A DNA stretch of 64,000 nt from Verrucomicrobiota bacterium (GTDB lineage: Bacteria; Verrucomicrobiota; Verrucomicrobiia; Opitutales; Opitutaceae). The notes below the pieces were generated by a model. That model was given only the letters and a program-made list of their open reading frames with translations, was not told where the DNA came from and ran no database searches. The stretch's first letter is position 1; each line of letters opens with the position of its first letter. This document shows, piece after piece, positions 43,873 through 52,251 of the stretch. The stretch spans positions 1 through 64,000 of the forward strand of contig VHCJ01000012.1 of NCBI GenBank assembly GCA_016871755.1. The letters run 5' to 3'. The translations under genes and the position numbers were made by a program.

Positions 43873-44781
43873 TCACCGATGGCCACCACGCTCCGCCCCG
43901 ACGCTCCGCGGCACGAGGAAGAGGAGGTAGAATCCGAGAATCGTCCACTGGAAGAGCTGGATGTTCAGCGTCCACTCCAGCCCCAGGTGAAACGCCAAGC
44001 CCACCAGCAGCACGGGCACGCGGAGCCGCGAGAACCAGATCAGAAGGGGAAACCCGAGTTCCACCGCGAGGGTGGAATAGCTCATGACCTGCGACGCGAG
44101 CGGGGTCATGAGAAAATCCGGAATCGGGAACCGCTGGAGCTCCCCGAGTTGCAGGACGGTGCCGACGGCATTCCCTTCCTGCCATGCCCGGCCCGAGGCC
44201 TTCACGACGCCGGTCACGAAGTAGGTCACGCACACCTGAAGCTGCAGGATCCGCTGGGGCCACGCCGGCACGGGTTCCAGCGACGCCGGCAACGCCGAGG
44301 GATCCGCCCGCCGGGCCCTCCAGTCTCGGATCCACACCGGAAGCGCGAAGGCCCGCCCCGACTGGGCGAAGATCAGGAAGAACGACCCGATCCGCAGCAG
44401 GTTGTCCCCCGAGTGCAGGATGTACATGTTCCGCCACGCAAAGCTGCTCACCGCGAGCCACGACAACAGCGCCCCCACCCGCGGATAGACCCCGAGCAGC
44501 AGACTCAGGCCGCCCACCACGCCACACGCACGGATGAGAGTGATCGCATGGTCCGTGTAGCCCGTGAACGCATAGAGCGTCAGCCTCCTTCCCCCTAGAG
44601 TCGAGGCGTGCACCGCCGGCGGCAGCACGCCCTCGTTGCCCAGCCAGAGGGGCATGTCCGGCCACAGCAGCGCCAGATTGGCGAGGCACACCAACCCCAA
44701 CCAAGCCCGGAACCACGCGATCGGCCGGGGATCCGTGGGCGTCTCAATCCACGCAAAAACGCCTCCGGCCAGGCGTCGCAC
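43873..44781 (-). CDS. HTTM-domain membrane protein (vitamin K-dependent carboxylase-like)
   Basis: 302 residues from GTG 44781, about seven hydrophobic segments. The pattern DPRPIAWFRAWLGLVCLANL at the start, FAWRNMYILHSGDNLLRIGSFFLIFA in the middle and VELGFPLLIWF is typical of HTTM proteins, which share the membrane core of gamma-glutamyl carboxylases. The bacterial function is unknown. It is downstream of, and co-oriented with, a soluble-domain partner (44866-45399). Confidence 0.83.
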   Translation of the reverse strand: MRRLAGGVFAWIETPTDPRPIAWFRAWLGLVCLANLALLWPDMPLWLGNEGVLPPAVHASTLGGRRLTLYAFTGYTDHAITLIRACGVVGGLSLLLGVYPRVGALLSWLAVSSFAWRNMYILHSGDNLLRIGSFFLIFAQSGRAFALPVWIRDWRARRADPSALPASLEPVPAWPQRILQLQVCVTYFVTGVVKASGRAWQEGNAVGTVLQLGELQRFPIPDFLMTPLASQVMSYSTLAVELGFPLLIWFSRLRVPVLLVGLAFHLGLEWTLNIQLFQWTILGFYLLFLVPRSVGAERGGHR

Positions 44782-44865
44782 GCCCTCGCCGCAAGCGCGC
44801 AGGGCGGTTCATATCTCCCTCCAATTGTGCACCTTGACTGACGATGACCGCGGCATGGGTAAGGA

Positions 44866-45399
44866 TCAGGGAGCGGGGGCGCCCGGGTTCTTCCAGGTGT
44901 GGAAGGTGACGTGATTCCAGCCTTCGGTCCGTTGATCAGCCCGCAGTCCTCGCGCCACCGGAACGATGGCCGGACGCCACCAGCGGATCAGTTCGACGGT
45001 CTCCGGAACCACCCCACGCCGGGCCTCCTCCCGTCGCACATAGTCCACGTAAGGCTGCCAGAGGTGCGACTTGGCATCCATGCGCAGGTGCTCGTTGAAG
45101 AACTTGCGCCACCGCTCCTTCTGGTACCGCTCTAGGTAGGGTAACTCAATCATCCGGGACACCGCCCGCTCGTGCTTCTGGCCGGCCGCATCCGTCACCG
45201 TCATCTGCACCCAGATATCGTCCCAGAGTGGCTCGGGCCCGAACATGCCCCACGCCTGCGAGAGATTGAAGAAGAACAACGGCTTGGAAATGATGGGATC
45301 GAGCGTCGCCTTGAACGGAAAGTACCCGCTTGGAAGCGTCCAACACAGCGCGGCAAGCGTGTAGCCGAGCGTAAGAGCCTTGCGCCAGTGCTTGAACAT
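44866..45399 (-). CDS. Partner protein of the HTTM gene, membrane-anchored
   Basis: 177 residues from ATG 45399. One membrane segment (LTLGYTLAALCWTLPSG) precedes a soluble part with KPLFFFNLSQAWGMFGPEPLWDDIWVQMTVT, HERAVSRMIELPYLERYQKERW and a Trp-rich end. Small proteins of this kind accompany HTTM proteins in other Bacteroidetes and Verrucomicrobia; the 'WxMFxPxP' motif recurs. Its start is only 17 bp from that of the divergent NtrC-like gene. Confidence 0.65.
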   Translation of the reverse strand: MFKHWRKALTLGYTLAALCWTLPSGYFPFKATLDPIISKPLFFFNLSQAWGMFGPEPLWDDIWVQMTVTDAAGQKHERAVSRMIELPYLERYQKERWRKFFNEHLRMDAKSHLWQPYVDYVRREEARRGVVPETVELIRWWRPAIVPVARGLRADQRTEGWNHVTFHTWKNPGAPAP

Positions 45400-45416
45400 C
45401 GTCTCGCCCCGCAATT

Positions 45417-46178
45417 GTGAGCATCGTCGGCCAGGGCAAACCCGGCACGGGCCGCAACACGGTCGCCGAACTGCTCCACGAGGCGAGCGTGGGGGCCAAC
45501 GCTCCTCTTATCCGGATCGACTGCTCCCTCAGTTCGGAAGCCCACTTCCGCACCGGCCTGCTCGGCGAGAACGGCCTCGGCGGGAATTGGGTGACCTCCG
45601 CCCGCGGGGGCACGCTCCTGCTGAAGGAGATCCACGAGCTGCCGGTGCCGCTGCAGAAGGAGTTGGTCTCGGTCCTGCGCAACACCGCCCACGGATTCCG
45701 CCTGATGTGCACGACCACCGTGGACCTCGAAAAACGCGTCGAGGAGGGCCGCTTCCACGATGAGCTTTTCTACCGCGTCGCCTCGCTGCCCATCACGCGG
45801 CCACCCGTCCGCGAACGCTAGGAGGACATCCCGGAGCTGATCCGCCACTTCACGCAGTCGTCCACCAATCCGCAATTCGAGGCCGCCGCCATCGCCTTCG
45901 CGGCCGACGCCTTGGAGGCACTGCAGGCCTACGGTTGGCCGGGCAATCTCACGGAGTTGCAGCAGGTCGTGACGGGCATCGCCACCACGACCACCCGCCG
46001 CCTGATCACCGCCGATCAACTGCCCCCGCGGCTGCGCGGTTCCCCAAACTGGGCGCCGCTCACCGAGTTCCTCGCCACCCAGGAAAGGCAGTACATCGAA
46101 CGGGTCCTGAACTCCGTCAGCGGAGACCGCGAAGCGGCCGCCCGGATCCTGAAGATCGACGCCGCGCGGCTCGCCTGA
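45417..46178 (+). pseudogene. NtrC-like AAA+ ATPase, broken by TAG and lacking the sigma-54 loop
   Basis: The frame from GTG 45417 begins directly at the Walker A region (VGQGKPGTGRN, degenerate), then RIDCSLSSEAHF, ARGGTLLLKEIHELPVPLQKEL, FRLMCTTTVDLEKRV and FHDELFYRVASLPI. It stops at TAG 45819-45821 exactly where relatives have RER(K/R)EDIPEL; the same frame then continues EDIPELIRHF, YGWPGNLTELQQVV and a Fis-like end SGDREAAARILKI. One base change would restore it. The GAFTGA loop needed for sigma-54 contact is absent, and no receiver domain or promoter space exists upstream (17 bp). Confidence 0.78.
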
Positions 46179-46250
46179 GCGCGCCCAACTCGGCCGAAAC
46201 CAACCGGGTCGGTCGAACGCTCACGGCGCACCGACACCGCGCCCGCGGAT

Positions 46251-46904
46251 TCAGCCGCCCGACGCCGCCACGCGCGCCCGAACCGCGCGCCACACGTCCA
46301 CGAGCGCCGCAAAGTCCTCGTCCCGGCTCCGGCTCTCGATCCGGTAATCGAAGGAGCCCGCCTCCGCCAGCTCGCGCTCGGCCGTGCCGAGCCGCCGCTC
46401 GATCTCCACCGCACTGTCCTGCCCGCGCTGGACGAGACGCTCCCGCAACTCGCCGAGCGGGACGTTGATGAAGACCGTGGCGAGATGTCGCCGCAGGAGC
46501 GGACTCGCCGCCGCCGCCCGCCGGAAGTTGCCGACGCCCTGGACGTCCACGTTGATGACGAGGCTGCGACCCGCCGCCAGCGGTTCGAGCACCGACGACG
46601 CGAGCGTGCCATAGCGATGCCGTTGGTGCACCCATGCCCACTCCAGAAAGGCGCCCGCCGCCACGCGCTCATCGAACTGCGCCGGACTCAGGAAGTGATA
46701 ATGCACGCCATCCACCTCGCCGGGACGCGGGGGCCGCGTCGTCGTCGTGATCACCCGCGAAAATCCAGGGATCTCGCGCACCATCCGCTCACACAACGTG
46801 GTCTTGCCCGAACCCGCCGGTCCGGCGAGGACCAGCAGCACCGGGGCTTCACCCGCAGCGGGGTCCGAGGAGGCGGGAAACGGGGAGCGCATCAAGCCAG
46901 TCAT
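46251..46904 (-). CDS. gmk: Guanylate kinase
   Basis: 217 residues. P-loop LVLAGPAGSGKTTLCERMV near residue 25, the GMP-binding ITTTTRPPRPGEVDGVHYHFLS near 55, FLEWAWVHQRHRYGT, and VINVDVQGVGNFR. Phosphorylates GMP to GDP with ATP. It is slightly longer than usual at the N-terminus. It lies next to an unrelated membrane-protein gene and miaB on the same strand. Confidence 0.92.
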   Translation of the reverse strand: MTGLMRSPFPASSDPAAGEAPVLLVLAGPAGSGKTTLCERMVREIPGFSRVITTTTRPPRPGEVDGVHYHFLSPAQFDERVAAGAFLEWAWVHQRHRYGTLASSVLEPLAAGRSLVINVDVQGVGNFRRAAAASPLLRRHLATVFINVPLGELRERLVQRGQDSAVEIERRLGTAERELAEAGSFDYRIESRSRDEDFAALVDVWRAVRARVAASGG

Positions 46905-46913
46905 CCCTCCGCC

Positions 46914-47453
46914 TCAGTACGTGAACGCCACCACGCCGAGGGTCGCGCCGTACACCGCCAGCACCGCTCCGATCAGCCGCGGCCGCTCCGCCGTCGCAAA
47001 GAGCCAGTCGAAGAAGTCGCGGAGCCGGAACGGCACCGCCCCCAGATAGATCGCCAGCGCAATCCCGACATACACCGCGGAGACCATGAACAGCCGCTGG
47101 GGGTGGTGATACTCCATGTACGCGGCATCCAGCAACGGCGTCGCCGCGAGCAGCATGAGCGCCGCCAGTCCCCGCACCGCGAGGAAGTCCGGCACCTGCG
47201 AGAAGGCCAGCACCGCCAGCAGCGCGAAGAAGATCAGCAGCGCGGTCCGGTACTCGCCGAAATCCGCCATCGAGAGGTTCCAGATCCGCGTCAGGAACCA
47301 CACCGCCGCCCCGCCGAAGAAGACCAGCGTGGCCGCCCGCGAGCGCGGCATCGCCTTGCAGGCCGACACCACCAGCGAACTGCGCGAAACGAGCAGCGCT
47401 CCGGCAAGGAACAGGACGACTCCAGCAACCAGCGTCGCAAGGGTGAGGCTCAT
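46914..47453 (-). CDS. Membrane protein of unknown function
   Basis: 179 residues with six likely membrane segments (for example LATLVAGVVLFLAGALLV, TLVFFGGAAVWFLTRIW, TALLIFFALLAVLAFSQV, LAALMLLAATPLLDAAY). No family recognised; the conserved HPQRLFMVSAVY and RPRLIGAVLAVYG loops recur in Opitutaceae-type genomes as I recall. It lies 9 bp upstream of gmk, so a common transcript is likely. Confidence 0.75.
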   Translation of the reverse strand: MSLTLATLVAGVVLFLAGALLVSRSSLVVSACKAMPRSRAATLVFFGGAAVWFLTRIWNLSMADFGEYRTALLIFFALLAVLAFSQVPDFLAVRGLAALMLLAATPLLDAAYMEYHHPQRLFMVSAVYVGIALAIYLGAVPFRLRDFFDWLFATAERPRLIGAVLAVYGATLGVVAFTY

Positions 47454-47499
47454 GGGAAAGGAGGTTGAGGGGGAACGTCCGCCACGCCGCGCCGCCCGG

Positions 47500-48876
47500 T
47501 CAGGCCGGCACCCCCGCCAGGACCAGTTCGCCGTAGAGCGTGCTCACCGATGCGCGCTCGATCCGCAAGGGGACCACCTCACCGACCAAGCGGGGATCGG
47601 CGGCGAACACCGCGACGCGGTTGCCCTCGGTGCGTCCCGTGAACCGCTGTCCGGTCTTGTCCGGTCCCTCCACGAGCACCTCCTCGACCGTGCCGAGGAG
47701 GGCGGCGTTGCGGCGGAGCGAGTTCTGGCGGAGGATTTCGAGCAACTCCTGGTTCCGCGCCTCCTTCACCTCGTCGGGCACTTGGTCACCCATGTCCGCC
47801 GCCGGCGTGCCGGAGCGCACGGAGTACTTGAAGATGTAGGCCATGTCGTAGTTGCAGTCCGCGAAGAGCTCTCGCGTCTGCGCAAAGTCCTCCTCGGTCT
47901 CGCCCGGGAAGCCCACGATCACGTCGGTCGAGAAATACATGTCGGGCCGGACCGCCCGCAGGGACGCCACGATCTCCCGGTAGCGCTCCCGGGTGTAGGG
48001 CCGGTTCATCGCCCGCAGGATCCGGTCACTCCCGCTCTGCATCGGCAGGTGGGCGTAGCCGCAGAGCTTGGGCAGGCGGGCGTAGGCCTGCACAAGGTCG
48101 TGCTTGAAGCCACGCGGGTGCGGCGACGTGAAGCGGATCCGTGCGATCCCGTCGATCGCGTGCACGCGCTCAAGCAGTTGCACGAACGGGGTGATCCCGC
48201 CGGTGTGCGCGTAGTCGCGCCGGCCGTAGCTGGTCACGATCTGACCGAGGAGCGTGATCTCGCGCACGCCGCGCTCCGCCAGTTCGGCACATTCCCGGAC
48301 GATGTCGTCCATCGGCCGCGAACGCTCGTCCCCGCGCGTCTTGGGCACGATGCAGAAGGCGCAATCCATGTTGCACCCCTGCTGGATGGAAACGAAGGCG
48401 CTGACCTGCCGCGGGGCCGCCGCGTCCTCCGGCACGAGGTGATCCTTGATCGCGTTCTGCGAACCCGCCTCCTCCGCGATGTCGACGATCGTCTCGCCGA
48501 CCGGCAGCCCGGCCGAACGGGCGGCGCGGAGGTTGTCGAGGTAGCCCGGGACCTGGTGAAACTTCTGCGTGCCGATGATCAGGTCGACATCCGGCAACTG
48601 CTCAAGGAGCGACGCCCCGCGGTTCTGGGCCATGCAGCCAAGGATCCCGAGCACGAAGTCGGGTTGACGACGCTTGCGGGCGGAAAGGTACCCCGCCTTG
48701 CCGATCGCCTTCTGCTCGGCGGCGTCGCGGACCGAGCACGTGTTCAGCAGCAGGATGTCGCACTCGTCCTCGGACGGGACGATTCGGTAGCCCCGGGCGC
48801 GCAGCATCGAGGCGACGGCCTCGCTGTCGCGCTCGTTCATCTGGCACCCGTAGGTCTTGATGTGCACCCGGTTCAT
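47500..48876 (-). CDS. miaB: tRNA-2-methylthio-N6-dimethylallyladenosine synthase
   Basis: 458 residues. The N-terminal [4Fe-4S] domain has VHIKTYGCQMNERDSE, LLNTCSVRDAAEQKA and GILGCMAQ; the radical-SAM cluster is QQGCNMDCAFCIVPKTRG; then FTSPHPRGF, LPMQSGSDRIL and a TRAM domain near the end (GQRFTGRTEGNRVAVF). All six cluster cysteines are visible. Adds 2-methylthio to i6A37 in tRNAs reading UNN codons. Confidence 0.95.
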   Translation of the reverse strand: MNRVHIKTYGCQMNERDSEAVASMLRARGYRIVPSEDECDILLLNTCSVRDAAEQKAIGKAGYLSARKRRQPDFVLGILGCMAQNRGASLLEQLPDVDLIIGTQKFHQVPGYLDNLRAARSAGLPVGETIVDIAEEAGSQNAIKDHLVPEDAAAPRQVSAFVSIQQGCNMDCAFCIVPKTRGDERSRPMDDIVRECAELAERGVREITLLGQIVTSYGRRDYAHTGGITPFVQLLERVHAIDGIARIRFTSPHPRGFKHDLVQAYARLPKLCGYAHLPMQSGSDRILRAMNRPYTRERYREIVASLRAVRPDMYFSTDVIVGFPGETEEDFAQTRELFADCNYDMAYIFKYSVRSGTPAADMGDQVPDEVKEARNQELLEILRQNSLRRNAALLGTVEEVLVEGPDKTGQRFTGRTEGNRVAVFAADPRLVGEVVPLRIERASVSTLYGELVLAGVPA

Positions 48877-49084
48877 CCGTCGGAGAGGGTCACGCTAGGC
48901 GGCCCCTCCCCCCGGTCAACGCGGGAGTGACCCTACGGTCGGCCACCGCTGCGGCAGTCGAGGAGCAGGCGGGGCGACACCCTCTTCGACCGCTTCGTCA
49001 CCTGCGAACCTGGGGAGTCACCCCCGGGCGTCCCGAGCCACCCGGCGGCGCCCGCCTTCGCGATCGGGAGAGGATTCCCCGACG

Positions 49085-49744
49085 TCAGGGTTCCTCGACG
49101 TAGCCGTGCTTGATCGCGTAGCGGACCAAACCCGCGGGCTCGTACTCGCCCAGCTTGTCCCGCAACCGGGCGAGCGAGTTCTGGACGGTCTTGGGGCTGA
49201 CCTTGAGCCGGGAAGCGATGACCTTGATGTTCTCGCCCCGCGCAAAACCCCGCAGCACTTCGCGCTCGCGGTCGCTGAGATTGCCCGCCACCGCCGTGGC
49301 TTCGCTGCGCAGACTCTCGACAAGGAGCCGGGCACTGTCCGGACAGTAGAACGTGTTCCCGCGCAGCACCTCGAGCACCGCGTGCCGCAGGGTGGCGACA
49401 TCGGACCGCTTCAGCACGAACCCGTGCACGCCGAGCGAGATCGCCTCGCGGACAAGGTGCTCCTGCTCGTTTCCCGAAACGAAGAGCCAGCGCGTCCGCG
49501 GCAGGAACGGCCCCACCCGGCGGACGAGGTCGAAACCGCGCCCGTCCGGCAGCATCCAGTCCACGACCACAAGATCCGGTTTCTCCCGCAGGCACGCCAC
49601 CACCCCCTCGGCCACCGTCCGACAGTCGGCGACCAGCCCCAGCCTCAGGTCATCCCTGACCAAGGCGGCCATCAATTGGCGGACCAGCGTGTGGTCCTCG
49701 ACAAGCACAACACGAGAGGGGGGGGAAGGTTTCGTCTCAGCCAT
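49085..49744 (-). CDS. Response regulator, NarL/LuxR type
   Basis: 219 residues. Receiver domain with acidic pair VVLVEDHTLVR, phospho-acceptor VVVDWMLPDG (Asp about residue 58), SGNEQEH and FVLKRSD. The C-terminal LuxR helix-turn-helix is LSDREREVLRGFARGENIKVIASRLKVSPKTVQNSL. Phosphorylation by an unlinked sensor kinase is expected. It diverges from the PLP-fold pseudoenzyme gene; the 208-bp gap could hold both promoters. Confidence 0.92.
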   Translation of the reverse strand: MAETKPSPPSRVVLVEDHTLVRQLMAALVRDDLRLGLVADCRTVAEGVVACLREKPDLVVVDWMLPDGRGFDLVRRVGPFLPRTRWLFVSGNEQEHLVREAISLGVHGFVLKRSDVATLRHAVLEVLRGNTFYCPDSARLLVESLRSEATAVAGNLSDREREVLRGFARGENIKVIASRLKVSPKTVQNSLARLRDKLGEYEPAGLVRYAIKHGYVEEP

Positions 49745-49952
49745 AATCCGGGCGGAATACTACCAGATTCGGAGCCGCAATGTTCGGGAAAATCGGAAAG
49801 TGGTCGGGAAATCTTCCCGCTGAAATGACGCTTCGTCCCGGGACGCCCGACCCCGATTTGGGGTAGGCTGGGGTCTCCGGGAGCGGTCTGTCCGCGAACC
49901 GGGAGGGGTCGGGGCCGTCACCGGGCCTGACCCACCAACCATTCCCCACTCC

Positions 49953-51254
49953 ATGACACCCTATCCCGATCCCCACACTCGCAGGCCCTCGCTGCTCTCC
50001 CCTGGCTCTGGCGCAACGCTGCCCGCCCGGGTGGCGGGGTTGGCGGCGTGGCTCCGGGGGCGGGACGCGTCGGGCCTCGCCCTGCCAGAGGCGCGTCTGG
50101 CGAGCCGGGTGGAGGCCTGGATGGAAGTCCATGAGCCGGATGGCCGGGTCCGGGAGGGCCTGAACTTCACCTCCTGCGATCACCTCGGGCTGTGCAGTCA
50201 CCGGGAAGTGCGGGCGGCGGCGGCGGACGCGCTGGCGCGGTTCGGTCCGCACAGCGCGGGTCCGGCGGCGGCGGGTGGACAGCACGTTCTCGCGGAGCCG
50301 CTCTGCGCGGGGTTGGCGGACCTGACCGGGTTGGCGCACGTGACGGCGATGCCGAGCGGGTGGGCTGCGGGCTACGGGGCGATGCGCGCCCTCGTGGGCC
50401 GCGACGACGTCGTGCTGCTTGATGCGCAGGCGGGTGGCGCACTGCGCGAGGGTGCGCGCGCCGCGGGGGCGGCGGTCCACGCGTTCCGGCACACCGATCT
50501 CTCGCACCTGCAGCAGCGCCTCGTCCGTCTCCGGGCGGCCCGGCCGCGCTCCCTCATCGTCGTCGCCACACCCGCGCTGTTTCCGCATGATGGAGCGACG
50601 CCGGATCTTCCCGCGCTGCGACGCCTGACCCGCGACCACGCGGCCCTGCTCATGGTCGATGTCGGTCAGGATCTCGGCTGCACGGGTCCGGGCGGGCGCG
50701 GCGAACTGGGGCTGCAGGGCGTGGAGGATGCACCCGACCTCCTCGTCGGCAGTCTCGCGCGCACCTTCGCGAGCAACGGCGGCTTCGTCGCCGCCGAGTC
50801 GGCGGAACTTCTGCGCTACGTGCAGCACTACTCGCCGGCGTACGGCGGGAGCTCGGCGCTTTCTCCGCCGCAGTTGGCCGCCGCCACCCGCGCGCTCGGC
50901 ATCGTTCGCTCCGCGGAGGGCGCCGCCCGCCGGGCGGCCCTGCAACGCGCGGCGATCACGCTGCGCACCGCCCTCGCCCGCGCGTGGCTGCGACCCGAGA
51001 GTCCGGGGCCGATCCTCGCCCTCACGTTCGCCCACGAGGCCGTCGCCCCCGTCGCCGCCGCTCGCTGCGGCGAGGAGGGCGTCGTCGCCACGCCCCTCGA
51101 GCCTCCCACCACCGCCCGCGGCACGTCCGTACTTCGCCTCCACCTCATGGCCACGCACGAGCCCGCCCTGCTCACCGGGGTCGCACGCATCCTGACGCGC
51201 AGCATCGAGTCCGGTCTTCAACACGCCAACTGCCTCGCCCTCGCGCGCGACTGA
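49953..51254 (+). CDS. PLP-fold protein of the alpha-oxoamine synthase group without the PLP lysine
   Basis: 433 residues with the clear shape of 8-amino-7-oxononanoate synthase/KBL enzymes: LNFTSCDHLGLCSHREV near residue 72, HSAGPAAAGGQHVLAEPL, SGWAAGYGAMRALVG, then GPGGRGELGLQG and FASNGGFVA. Cofactor residues are replaced: the family DxAH is D-V-G-Q (residues 236-239), the stacking His region is DAQAGG, and the Schiff-base Lys is Arg (R270, in GSLARTFASNGG). It therefore probably cannot form the internal aldimine. The frame is intact. A binding or regulatory role is inference. Confidence 0.75.
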   Translation: MTPYPDPHTRRPSLLSPGSGATLPARVAGLAAWLRGRDASGLALPEARLASRVEAWMEVHEPDGRVREGLNFTSCDHLGLCSHREVRAAAADALARFGPHSAGPAAAGGQHVLAEPLCAGLADLTGLAHVTAMPSGWAAGYGAMRALVGRDDVVLLDAQAGGALREGARAAGAAVHAFRHTDLSHLQQRLVRLRAARPRSLIVVATPALFPHDGATPDLPALRRLTRDHAALLMVDVGQDLGCTGPGGRGELGLQGVEDAPDLLVGSLARTFASNGGFVAAESAELLRYVQHYSPAYGGSSALSPPQLAAATRALGIVRSAEGAARRAALQRAAITLRTALARAWLRPESPGPILALTFAHEAVAPVAAARCGEEGVVATPLEPPTTARGTSVLRLHLMATHEPALLTGVARILTRSIESGLQHANCLALARD

Positions 51255-51792
51255 CGCCCGGAGAAAATCAGCGGCACCGAAGTCAGCGTCTCCGGCGCGC
51301 CCACCGTCACTCCCGCTCTCGCGGGCGAAGGACACCGCGGTTCACGGTCACACGGGAGTTCGCCCGTTCTCTCACCCGCACGCGCGCTGGTCGCGCTCGG
51401 TACACGGCGTTCGGCGCGGCGATTCACCCGCGACAGACCACGACTGCGCTGCGCACCGCAGACGAGGCGCAGTCAGCTCATCGCAGTCCACGCGTTCGCC
51501 GCGAGCCAGGCGATCCGCGCACCCAAAACGGTTCCCCGCGCGCGACGCGATCATCGCATCGCGCACGCTCACTTCAGCGCCCGCGCTCGCCGCAACGTCG
51601 GCGATCATCACTACGTCGCGATGATCCCGACCCCGCGATCATCCACCTCCACGCGCTCCGCACGATCGGTCCGCGGCTGGTGGCGCGCCGCGAGCACGCG
51701 CACGCACGCACGGGGGGAATTCACCAAAACGTGAAATTCCCCTCGCGTTTGCGTCACGTTCGTTTCAATGATGGAACCGCATTCAGATTTAA
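51255..51792. other. Non-coding stretch with short repeated GCGATCATC units
   Basis: About 540 bp between the pseudoenzyme gene and the peptide gene. The 9-mer GCGATCATC occurs at 51547, 51601 and 51635, with the related inverted form GCGATGATC at 51618. No protein is recognised in any frame. The last 70 bp (51720-51790) are AT-richer and may hold the promoter of the peptide gene. Confidence 0.45.
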
Positions 51793-51816
51793 CCGGCCGA
51801 CACTTAAGTCGGCCGG
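51793..51816. repeat. 9-bp hairpin in the leader of the peptide gene
   Basis: CCGGCCGAC / GTCGGCCGG around ACTTAA, followed by an eight-A run and ending 32 bp before the ATG at 51849. The A-run is on the wrong side for a plus-strand terminator. It may be a leader structure that affects translation or stability. Confidence 0.5.
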
Positions 51817-51848
51817 CCACAAAAAAAACCCGAACACACACGATCCCC

Positions 51849-51917
51849 ATGGCCAAGAAAGCCGCATCCAAAGCCAAGAAACCCGCCGCCAAGAAGAAGG
51901 CTGCGAAGAAGAAGTAA
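51849..51917 (+). CDS. 22-residue Lys/Ala-rich peptide, histone-H1-tail-like
   Basis: ATG 51849 to TAA 51915-51917 encodes MAKKAASKAKKPAAKKKAA plus KKK: 12 Lys, 8 Ala, one Ser, one Pro and the initiator Met, charge about +12. The composition equals the tail of bacterial H1-like proteins (chlamydial Hc1/Hc2, PhaF-like AAKP repeats). It is flanked by a leader hairpin and a strong hairpin after the stop, which suits a real short gene. DNA or RNA binding is the natural guess. Alternatively it is a leftover 3' end of a longer histone-like gene, but the upstream frame shows no continuing repeats. Confidence 0.5.
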   Translation: MAKKAASKAKKPAAKKKAAKKK

Positions 51918-51932
51918 TCACTTCGCCGGGAG

Positions 51933-51959
51933 GGCGGCGGAGTGTTCTGCTCCGCCGCC
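51933..51959 (+). terminator. Strong hairpin after the peptide gene
   Basis: GGCGGCGGAG (51933-51942) pairs with CTCCGCCGCC (51950-51959) around a 7-nt loop, 16 bp after the TAA. There is no U-tract, so termination would be of the GC-hairpin kind. The following 290 bp to 52251 hold nothing recognisable. Confidence 0.5.
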
Positions 51960-52251
51960 TCTTCCCGGTCGGATCAGTTGGCGCGAGATTCGGTGAGGGA
52001 GCACGATTCCCCGCGATACCTCTCCCGCCCCGCGGTCGGCCCCCCCTCACCTTCCCGATCCTTCGGGAACCAAGGCCACCCACAACGGCCCCCGTCCGCC
52101 GCCCTCCCGCGGCGGAATTTTTGTGCCTCTCCCGGAGTGCCTTGCGCCGCCGCGTGACGGCGCGAGCGGTGCCGGGAGGAATCTTTCCACGAAACGGGGC
52201 CGGCGCTGACTTCGGTTTTGCCACCCGCGCGCCCGACGCTTCCTTCGTCCC

